This document shows positions 1-5,109 of a stretch of 5,109 nt of DNA, piece after piece. The first letter of the stretch is position 1. Every line of letters begins with the position of its first letter. The DNA comes from Candidatus Acetothermia bacterium JdFR-47 (GTDB taxonomy: Bacteria > Bipolaricaulota > Bipolaricaulia > Bipolaricaulales > Bipolaricaulaceae), in NCBI GenBank assembly GCA_002011415.1, contig MTNI01000075.1, positions 1-5,109 of the forward strand. Reading direction: 5' to 3'. The notes below the pieces were generated by a model. That model had not been told where the DNA came from. It did no database searches and worked only from the letters and a program-made list of their open reading frames with translations. The position numbers were made by a program, and so were the translations under genes.

Positions 1-600
1 CTTGAAAAGGTAGAGGAGGCTTTCCTCCTTTACCGAGAAGCGATGGCTGGTCTTTCCGTGCCGCTCTTCAACGTCATTGGGGACAACGACTGTGCCTGCG
101 GCCTTCCCCCCGACTCCTCCTGGTACTACAAGGGGGCCTACCAGGCGCTCTTCGGGCCGCTGTGGTACTCCTTCGACTACGGAGAGTGGCATTTCGTGAT
201 TTTAGACGGGAACTCTCGCAAACCGCCTCCTTGGGACTCCCTTTCGGAGGAGGAGCTCGCTTGGCTCGAACAGGACCTTGCCTTCCAGCCTCAGGGGAGA
301 CCGATCGTGCTCTTCTCTCACGAGCCGCTCTTCATGTGCCAGAACTACCGCAAGTTGCTTTCCATCCTTAAGGGCCGCAACGTCAAAGCGGCCCTCGCCG
401 GCCACTGGCATGTGACCTGGGAGAAAGAGGTCGGGATCTTGAACATCATCACCGGCGCCCTCTCAGGGAGATGGTGGCGGGACGACGGGGTCCACTGGCA
501 CGGCAGCAACATCGACGGAAGCCCCCAAGGCTACCGCATCTTTCTGGTCGACGGAGACGACTTTTCCACCGAGTACGTGTCCATGGCCACAGGGGAATAA
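1..600 (+). CDS. Calcineurin-like metallophosphoesterase, 3' part (5' end outside window)
   Basis: The reading frame is open from base 1 to the TAA at 598-600, leaving 199 residues. An ATG at 43 lies inside the conserved domain, has no good ribosome binding site, and is not taken as the start. Visible family marks, numbered from base 1, are a GDND segment (residues 27-30) where the family usually has GNHD, the stretch YYKGAYQALFGPLWYSFDYG (42-61), SHEP (106-109, metal-binding His 107) and AGHWH (133-137, the GHxH motif). The C-terminal WW...DG.P.GYRIF region is also usual for these enzymes. The first metal motifs (DxH and GDxxD) must lie upstream of the window. The family hydrolyses phosphomono- or diesters with a two-metal centre; the substrate cannot be told. 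The fragment shows no signal peptide or membrane helix, but the true N-terminus is missing. A 155-base gap separates it from uxaE, so it may belong to another transcript. Confidence 0.85.
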   Translation, partial: LEKVEEAFLLYREAMAGLSVPLFNVIGDNDCACGLPPDSSWYYKGAYQALFGPLWYSFDYGEWHFVILDGNSRKPPPWDSLSEEELAWLEQDLAFQPQGRPIVLFSHEPLFMCQNYRKLLSILKGRNVKAALAGHWHVTWEKEVGILNIITGALSGRWWRDDGVHWHGSNIDGSPQGYRIFLVDGDDFSTEYVSMATGE

Positions 601-755
601 GGCCCCTCGGCCTGGTTTCCGCAGAGGCTTAAGACACCCATGGGAAGTGGAGATCCGGCTTGGTAGGACTGCTTTCCACGTGCAAATATGCCTCCGGTGG
701 CCTACCATAAAAGCTAGTGGCATCCCGGCCAGGGTGCGGCATCGAGGAGGAGCGA
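601..755 (+). promoter_or_regulatory. Intergenic gap before uxaE with a weak candidate promoter
   Basis: This 155-base non-coding stretch is the only long gap upstream of the uxaE gene, so a promoter is expected here. The best sigma-70-like pair I can find is TTGGTA (660-665) and AAATAT (684-689) with an 18-base spacer, a poor match. TACCAT (703-708) is another possible -10 without a convincing -35. A 7-base inverted repeat, TGGTAGG (661-667) and CCTACCA (701-707), surrounds the candidate -10 and could be an operator or an RNA stem. About one such repeat is expected by chance in a stretch this size. No terminator with a T-run is seen after the phosphoesterase stop. Confidence 0.25.
744..752 (+). 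promoter_or_regulatory. Ribosome binding site that fixes the uxaE start
   Basis: The purine run GAGGAGGAG ends three bases before the ATG at 756, with its GAGGAGG core five bases away. It supports ATG 756 as the start over the in-frame GTG at 717, which has no Shine-Dalgarno-like sequence and would add 13 residues of atypical sequence. Confidence 0.75.
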
Positions 756-2189
756 ATGGTGTCCTGGGACGAATTGCCCGAGGGTTTTCGTGTGTACGGG
801 CGCTCGGTGCGCGAGGTGGGGGAGGCGACCTTGGCGCTGGTGCGGGGGCCGGAGGGAAAGATGCTGTTCCTCTCCCACGCGCTGCCCGGTCTTGTGGGGG
901 AGGAGCTCCCGGGGGGAGGCTACCTTTGCCCACTTAGTTTTGAAAACGCGCGGGCATTGGCCGAGCATGTCTCCGAGCTCCGTCCGCGCCGGCTCCCCGA
1001 GGGGCCGAGCTTCGGGTTCGGGGACCGGATCGGACTTGCCACCCCGGGGCACGTGCGGTCCCTTTCCGGCGCGGATGTGTTCCCGATCCTCGCCCAGCAA
1101 TCGGTGCGGGAGAACTCCCGCACCGGCCGTAGCTTCGAGGAGGTGCTCACCTCGGCGATCTTCGGGGCCTTCGAGGAGGGCTACACCGGGGGGTTCGGGG
1201 CCGACGCCGATCACCTAAAGAGCGTGGAGGACGCCCTGGCGGCGGCCGAGCTCGGCTACACCTTCTTCACCTGCGACCCATCCGACCACGTGGTGGCCAT
1301 CGAACGCCTGTCTGAGGAGGAGGTGGGGCGCAGGTTCGTGGATCTCCCTCACCGCGAGGACCTGGAACGCGAGTACCTGGGTAAAAACATCCAGATCAAG
1401 GGTCTGGGGAGGCTGCGGTTTTCAGAGCGGGAGTTGGCCGCCGCCGCGATCAAGTACTCGCGGGCGATCGAGTTCGCTGCCGAGATGTACCATGCATTGA
1501 GGGAAGTCCTGCCGGGAGGGTTTGACTTCGAGCTGTCGGTGGACGAGGCCATCACCCCCACCACCCCCCTGGAGCACTTCTTCGTAGTGAGCGAGCTTGC
1601 CAGGCGCGACGTCGAGCTCGCCAGCCTCGCCCCCCGGTTCGGCGGGGCCATGGAGAAGGCGGTGGACTACCGAGGCAGCGTGGAGGTGTTCCGTCGGGAC
1701 CTCCGGGCCCATGTGGCCATCGCCAAGATGCTTGGGCCCTATCGAATAAGCCTTCACTCCGGCTCCGACAAGTTCAGCCTGTATCCGGTGCTCGCCCGGG
1801 AGGGGGAGGGGATGTGGCACGTGAAGACCGCGGGGACGAGCTACCTCGTGGCCTTGGAGGTCGTGGCTCGCCACGCCCCGAACCTGTTCCGAGAGATCGC
1901 CGAGCTCTCCCTGGCGCGGTTCGCCGAGGACCGGGCTACCTATCACCTGTCTACGGACCTGTCCCGGATCCCGGAACTGGCGCGACTTTCCGATGAGGAG
2001 CTTCCGAAGCTCCTCGCGCAGGAGGACAGCCGGCAGGTATTGCACGTAGCGTTCGGCTCCGTGCTCAAGAGTTTGCTCGGCGAGGAGCTTCGCCGGGTGC
2101 TCGTGGAACACGAGGAGGCCCACTACGAGGCGCTGGCTCAGCACCTCGGCCGGCACCTTGTGGCCCTGGGGGTGAAGGACGATGGGTGA
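756..2189 (+). CDS. uxaE: Tagaturonate/fructuronate epimerase family protein (UxaE)
   Basis: This 477-residue cytoplasmic protein resembles UxaE, the enzyme characterised in Thermotoga maritima (TM0440) that interconverts D-tagaturonate and D-fructuronate, and its length fits that family. Recognisable segments, numbered from ATG 756, are SFGFGDRIGLATPGHV (85-100), LAQQSVREN (112-120), GGFGADADHLK (145-155), the acidic DFELSVDEAITPTTP (257-271), RISLHSGSDKF (330-340) and HVKTAGTSYLVAL (355-367). Their Asp, Glu, His and Lys residues (Asp150, Asp152, His153, Glu259, Asp263, Glu264, His334, Lys357) are plausible metal- or substrate-binding positions; this is inferred from clustering, not from a structure. 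The 3' end overlaps the next gene, an SDR of fructuronate reductase type, by 8 bases. That supports the hexuronate assignment, since the epimerase product is that enzyme's substrate. Some relatives act on neutral ketoses (fructose/tagatose), so the exact substrate is less sure than the family. Confidence 0.85.
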   Translation: MVSWDELPEGFRVYGRSVREVGEATLALVRGPEGKMLFLSHALPGLVGEELPGGGYLCPLSFENARALAEHVSELRPRRLPEGPSFGFGDRIGLATPGHVRSLSGADVFPILAQQSVRENSRTGRSFEEVLTSAIFGAFEEGYTGGFGADADHLKSVEDALAAAELGYTFFTCDPSDHVVAIERLSEEEVGRRFVDLPHREDLEREYLGKNIQIKGLGRLRFSERELAAAAIKYSRAIEFAAEMYHALREVLPGGFDFELSVDEAITPTTPLEHFFVVSELARRDVELASLAPRFGGAMEKAVDYRGSVEVFRRDLRAHVAIAKMLGPYRISLHSGSDKFSLYPVLAREGEGMWHVKTAGTSYLVALEVVARHAPNLFREIAELSLARFAEDRATYHLSTDLSRIPELARLSDEELPKLLAQEDSRQVLHVAFGSVLKSLLGEELRRVLVEHEEAHYEALAQHLGRHLVALGVKDDG

Positions 2190-2988
2190 GCTTTCCGGAA
2201 AGGTAGCGGTAATCACGGGTGGAGGCGGGGTGTTGTGTTCAGCCATCGCCGAGGGCCTGGCCCGGGAGGGGGTCAAGGTAGTGCTCCTGGACCTGGCCGA
2301 GGACAAGGCAAAGGCTGCTCTGGAAAAGGTGCGCAAGGCAGGCTCCGATGGCCTGGCCATAAAGACCAATGTGCTCTCCCGGGCGGACCTGGAGCGGGCG
2401 GCTCAGGAGACCTTGGCTGCCTTCGGCCGCGTGGACTTCCTGATCAATGGGGCGGGGGGGAACCACCCCAAGGCCACCACGAGTCCGGAGGCCCCCCTGT
2501 TCGACCTCCCCGAGGACGCGGTCCGGTTTGTGTTCGACCTCAACTTCATGGGTACCTTCCTCGCCTGCCAAGTGTTCGGGAAGGTCATGGCTGAGAGGCA
2601 GGAAGGGGTCATCCTAAACGTGGCCTCCATGAACGCCATCCGGCCCCTGACCCGGATCCCAGCCTACTCGGCCGCCAAGGCGGCAGTGGCCAACTTCACC
2701 CAGTGGCTGGCGGTGCACATGGCCCAGGAATACTCGCCCGCGATCCGGGTGGTGGCCATCGCCCCGGGTTTCTTCCTCACCGAACAGAACCGATTTTTGC
2801 TCTTGGACGAGCGCGGGGAGCTCACCCCCCGGGGGAAGCAGATCATCGACCACACCCCCATGGGCAGGTTTGGGAAGCCCGAGGACTTGATCGGGGCGGT
2901 GGTGTGGTTGCTTTCGCCGGCGGCCTCCTTCGTCACTGGGGTCGTCATCCCCATTGATGGGGGCTTCTCGGCCTACTCCGGGGTCTAA
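2182..2988 (+). CDS. uxuB: SDR-family D-mannonate oxidoreductase (fructuronate reductase, UxuB/YjmF type)
   Basis: This 268-residue short-chain dehydrogenase would reduce D-fructuronate to D-mannonate with NAD(P)H in the cytoplasm. Visible features are a Rossmann loop TGGGGVLCS (12-20), Asp37 at the end of strand beta-2 (favours NADH), NGAG (89-92, the NNAG-type motif), Asn121, catalytic Ser149 in NVASMNA, Tyr162 and Lys166 (YSAAK), and PGFF (195-198). The C-terminal HTPMGRFGKPEDL (224-236) and DGGFSAYSGV tail are characteristic of the YjmF/UxuB branch and unlike generic ketoacyl reductases. An INGAGGNHPK segment (88-97) also fits that branch. The start ATG lies inside the end of uxaE (8-base overlap) with AAGGA just upstream, so translation is probably coupled. 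A 2-keto sugar-acid reductase of another specificity (for example on 5-keto-gluconate or tagaturonate) is the main alternative. Confidence 0.78.
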   Translation: MGELSGKVAVITGGGGVLCSAIAEGLAREGVKVVLLDLAEDKAKAALEKVRKAGSDGLAIKTNVLSRADLERAAQETLAAFGRVDFLINGAGGNHPKATTSPEAPLFDLPEDAVRFVFDLNFMGTFLACQVFGKVMAERQEGVILNVASMNAIRPLTRIPAYSAAKAAVANFTQWLAVHMAQEYSPAIRVVAIAPGFFLTEQNRFLLLDERGELTPRGKQIIDHTPMGRFGKPEDLIGAVVWLLSPAASFVTGVVIPIDGGFSAYSGV

Positions 2989-3008
2989 ATTCAATTCCTG
3001 AAGATGAG

Positions 3009-3020
3009 GCAGTCGACTGC
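3009..3020. repeat. 12-base perfect palindrome, possible operator
   Basis: GCAGTCGACTGC reads the same on both strands. It sits 66 bases before the kinase start in non-coding DNA. A perfect 12-base palindrome is expected about once in 5 kb by chance, but only about 0.02 times within this 98-base gap. Its size and position suit a dimeric repressor such as a GntR- or LacI-family regulator; no second copy is seen in the window. Confidence 0.35.
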
Positions 3021-3075
3021 AGCCGGCGATGAAAAGGTTTGCATAGACGGCTGATCCCGCTCATCATCTGGGGAG

Positions 3076-3082
3076 AAGGAGG
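3076..3082 (+). promoter_or_regulatory. Ribosome binding site that fixes the pfk start
   Basis: A perfect AAGGAGG lies four bases before ATG 3087. It argues against the in-frame ATG at 3039, which lacks a comparable site and would add 16 residues before the conserved N-terminal strand. Confidence 0.8.
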
Positions 3083-3086
3083 GGAT

Positions 3087-4385
3087 ATGGGCGAGCGTAA
3101 GGCCAGGAACGTGGTTGTGGCCATGGGCGGGGGGCCGACCCCGGTGATCAACAATTCCCTGCGGGGGGTGGTGGAAACCTGCTTCTCCTTCCCCGATCGC
3201 TTCGGAAAGGTGTACGGGGCTTGGCACGGGATCCTGGGGGTCCTGAAGGAGGAACTGCTCGACCTTTCTGCCCAATCCCGGGAGGAGATCGCCCTCCTTC
3301 GCACCACCCCGGCCGCCGGCGCAATCGGCACCGCCCGCTACAAGCTCGCACACGAGGAGGATTTAGGCCGGATCATCGAGGTGCTGCGGGCCCATGAGGT
3401 GGGCTACTTCTTTGGGATCGGGGGGAACGACACCCAGGAGGTATGTCTCAAGGTGGCGGAGGCCGCCGAGCGGGCGGGCTATGAGCTCACCGTGGTGGGC
3501 GTCCCCAAGACGATCGACAACGACCTCGGGGACGAGGGGTTCAAACTCGTCGACCACACCCCGGGCTATGGCTCCGTGGCCCGGTATTGGGCCTGGACGA
3601 TCCAGTGCCTGGAGGAGGAGAACCGGGGCTCTTCCCCGGCCGACCCCGTGCTCGTGGTCCAGGCCATGGGCCGCCGGGTGGGATACATCACGGCGGCGGC
3701 GCGCTTGGCTGACCCCGAGCGCGAAATGCCCCTTCTGATCTTTCTTCCAGAGATGGACCCCACCTTGGATGAGATCACCGACCTCGTGGCCGACATGGTG
3801 CGTCGCCATGGGCGGGCTCTGGTAGTGGCTTCAGAGGGGCTCAAGCTCGCCGAGGTGGGGGAGCGCCGGGACGCCTTCGGCCACGCCGCCTTCTCCTCCT
3901 CCCGGGCCACCGTGGCCCAGATCCTGGTGAACCACCTGAACGACGTGGGCCTGCCGGCCCGGGGACTTGCCCGGGGTCAGGTCCCCGGTACCGAACAGCG
4001 CGTCGCCATCCTCTACGCCTCGCCCGTGGACCTAGAGGAGGCCTTCCAGGTGGGGCGGAAGGCGGCCCTCCTCGCCGCTGAAGGGATAAGCGGGGTCATG
4101 GCCACCATCCTGCGGGCGCCCGGGCCCCTCTACCGGGCCGAGTACGACGCTGTGCCCCTGTCCGAGGTGGCGGCGAAGGACCGCCCCTTCCCCGGGGAGT
4201 GGATCGCCAGGGACAGGGCCGATGTGGCCGACGAGTTCGTCCGCTACGCCCGACCGCTTTTGGGGGAGGACATGGTGTCGATTCCCATCGTAGAGGGACG
4301 ATTGCGGTTTGCTCGGCTTCGGCCCGTTTTCGCTGAAAAAGAGCTTCCGGAATACGTTCCGGCAGCGTACCGGGAAAAGGGGTGA
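3087..4385 (+). CDS. 6-phosphofructokinase, probably pyrophosphate-dependent
   Basis: This 432-residue PfkA-superfamily enzyme phosphorylates fructose 6-phosphate to fructose 1,6-bisphosphate, reversibly if pyrophosphate is the donor. Motifs in order are GGGPTPVIN (14-22, phosphate-donor loop), GIGGNDTQE (110-118), GVPKTIDNDL (138-147, catalytic base Asp144), TPGYGS (158-163), QAMGRR (192-197, sugar-phosphate binding), PEMD (221-224), SEG (249-251) and GQVPGTEQR (297-305). Relative to E. coli PfkA, Gly104 is replaced by Asp115 and Gly124 by Lys141, the two changes that mark pyrophosphate-dependent enzymes; Asp103 is replaced by Asn114. At 432 residues it is longer than the ~320-residue bacterial ATP enzymes. 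The start is set by the AAGGAGG site. The stop codon overlaps the next gene by one base. The donor is inferred from residues, and the acceptor could differ given the sugar-acid neighbours. Confidence 0.87.
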   Translation: MGERKARNVVVAMGGGPTPVINNSLRGVVETCFSFPDRFGKVYGAWHGILGVLKEELLDLSAQSREEIALLRTTPAAGAIGTARYKLAHEEDLGRIIEVLRAHEVGYFFGIGGNDTQEVCLKVAEAAERAGYELTVVGVPKTIDNDLGDEGFKLVDHTPGYGSVARYWAWTIQCLEEENRGSSPADPVLVVQAMGRRVGYITAAARLADPEREMPLLIFLPEMDPTLDEITDLVADMVRRHGRALVVASEGLKLAEVGERRDAFGHAAFSSSRATVAQILVNHLNDVGLPARGLARGQVPGTEQRVAILYASPVDLEEAFQVGRKAALLAAEGISGVMATILRAPGPLYRAEYDAVPLSEVAAKDRPFPGEWIARDRADVADEFVRYARPLLGEDMVSIPIVEGRLRFARLRPVFAEKELPEYVPAAYREKG

Positions 4386-5109
4386 TGATGGACTACCGAA
4401 AGCGGCTGGAAGAATTCACGCCCCAGCACGAGTTCCTGGTGTGCATCGACTCCGACGGCTGCGTGTTCGACACCATGGGGATCAAGCAGCGGGAGTGTTT
4501 CTGTCCCTGGATGATCGCCTACTTCAACCTTCAGCCCGTGGCTCAGGCCGCCCGAGAATGCAAGGAGTTCGCCGACCTCTTCTCCAAAACCAGGGGCGCC
4601 AACCGCCACATCACCATCAAGCGCATCCTCACGGAACTCCTTCCCAGTCACCCTTTGGTGAAGAAGCGTAACTTCAAGGTGCCCCAGTTCCCCCACTACT
4701 TCGCCTGGGTCGATGACCCAGGGAGCGTCCTCTCCAACGACGGTCTTAGGCGTGCCATCGAGGAGGCGGAGTCCGAGGAGGCCCGGAGGGAGCTTGAACA
4801 TGTACTCGCCTGGTCCGAGCGGGTGAACTGGGCTATCGCTGAGATCGTGCGGGGGATCCCACCCTTCCCCTACGTGCGGGAGTCTCTGGAGCGTCTTTCG
4901 GGACAGGCCGACGTGGTGGTGGTCTCCCAAACCCCTCTGGAGGCCCTGGAGCGGGAGTGGGCCGAGCATGGGATCGATCGGTATGTGGCCTTGATCTGCG
5001 GCCAGGAGATGGGGACGAAGAAGGAGCACATCGCACACGCCGCCCGCCACTACCCCAAGGACCACGTGCTCATGGTGGGCGATGCCCCCGGGGACCTCAG
5101 GGCGGCCCA
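4385..5109 (+). CDS. HAD-superfamily hydrolase with large helical cap, 3' end outside window
   Basis: 241 residues are visible and the frame is still open at the window end. All four HAD motifs are present: DSDG (22-25; nucleophile Asp22, general acid/base Asp24), Ser181 in VVVVSQTP, Lys212/Lys213 in GTKKEH, and GDAPGD (232-237, acidic residues Asp233 and Asp237). The Asp at the second position of motif I indicates a phosphatase-type enzyme, not a dehalogenase. About 155 residues separate motifs I and II, so this is a large C1-type cap. It is rich in aromatic and charged residues (FDTMGIKQRECFCPW, KTRGANRH, VPPF-like IPPFPYVRESL), and these presumably select the substrate. I recognise this as a recurring family in sugar-degrading bacteria but know no proven substrate. 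TGATG joins it to the kinase gene (1-base overlap; a second ATG at 4388 is equally usable), with AAAAGGGG just upstream, implying coupled translation. A sugar-phosphate phosphatase is the best guess. Confidence 0.85.
   Translation, partial: MMDYRKRLEEFTPQHEFLVCIDSDGCVFDTMGIKQRECFCPWMIAYFNLQPVAQAARECKEFADLFSKTRGANRHITIKRILTELLPSHPLVKKRNFKVPQFPHYFAWVDDPGSVLSNDGLRRAIEEAESEEARRELEHVLAWSERVNWAIAEIVRGIPPFPYVRESLERLSGQADVVVVSQTPLEALEREWAEHGIDRYVALICGQEMGTKKEHIAHAARHYPKDHVLMVGDAPGDLRAA

Larger units (their letters stand above)
2989..3086 (+). promoter_or_regulatory. 98-base gap between uxuB and pfk, with a palindrome
   Basis: Non-coding by context. It contains the perfect 12-base palindrome GCAGTCGACTGC (3009-3020) and ends in the kinase ribosome binding site. 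A TTGCAT (3039-3044) and CATCAT (3062-3067) pair with a 17-base spacer is a poor promoter match that would start transcription within the ribosome binding site. No terminator with a T-run is visible, so read-through from uxuB remains possible. Confidence 0.3.

Noticed and set aside
591..607. AGGGG...CCCCT stem around the phosphoesterase stop as a terminator
   Set aside because: It is only five base pairs, overlaps the stop codon region and lacks a following T-run.
717..755. GTG at 717 as the uxaE start
   Set aside because: It has no ribosome binding site and adds 13 atypical residues, while ATG 756 has GAGGAGGAG at ideal distance.
1422..2369. Long open antisense frame (315 codons) across uxaE and uxuB
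   Set aside because: It lies opposite two well-supported genes, shows no recognisable domain, and its open length is explained by high GC and codon bias on the coding strand.
3039..3086. ATG at 3039 as the phosphofructokinase start
   Set aside because: There is no Shine-Dalgarno match before it, while ATG 3087 follows a perfect AAGGAGG and directly precedes the usual N-terminal strand.
3959..3988. 8-base inverted repeat CCGGGGAC / GTCCCCGG with a 14-base loop, resembling a terminator stem
   Set aside because: It lies within the conserved kinase motif GQVPGTEQR region, far from the gene end and without a T-run, so it is a by-product of coding in GC-rich DNA.
4244..5065. Long open antisense frame (273 codons) opposite the kinase end and HAD gene
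   Set aside because: The + strand holds complete HAD motifs I to IV and the kinase C-terminus. The antisense product is Gly/His/Leu-rich low-information sequence typical of a shadow frame.

Overview
This is a GC-rich bacterial window of densely packed protein genes, all on the + strand. Strong AGGAGG-type ribosome binding sites and overlapping start/stop codons are visible. The window has no RNA genes, mobile elements or CRISPR that I can see. The taxon cannot be fixed from the sequence. The protein types (UxaE epimerase, UxuB-like SDR, PPi-type phosphofructokinase, large-cap HAD hydrolase) fit an anaerobic or thermophilic sugar-degrading bacterium. Bipolaricaulota, Chloroflexi or a Thermotogae-like lineage are possible; this is a weak inference.

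Layout: (1) 1-600 is the 3' part of a calcineurin-like metallophosphoesterase whose start lies before the window. (2) 601-755 is a 155-base gap with at most a weak promoter and an inverted repeat. (3) 756-2189 is uxaE, a tagaturonate/fructuronate epimerase-family protein. (4) 2182-2988 is an SDR oxidoreductase of the fructuronate reductase (UxuB/YjmF) type, overlapping uxaE by 8 bases. (5) 2989-3086 is a 98-base gap with a 12-base perfect palindrome. (6) 3087-4385 is a phosphofructokinase with the residues typical of the pyrophosphate-dependent form. (7) 4385 to the window end is a HAD-superfamily hydrolase with a large cap, overlapping the kinase by 1 base and cut by the window edge.

How the genes may work together: UxaE and the SDR form a compact hexuronate module, D-tagaturonate to D-fructuronate to D-mannonate. 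This bypasses the altronate branch of galacturonate degradation. Uronate isomerase, mannonate dehydratase, 2-keto-3-deoxygluconate kinase and KDPG aldolase are not in the window and would have to be encoded elsewhere. The PFK/HAD pair is translationally coupled. It is either a glycolytic unit that happens to be adjacent or part of the same sugar programme. The HAD protein is the least understood member and the best candidate for an undescribed activity. I found no defence, mobile or clearly novel multi-gene system here.
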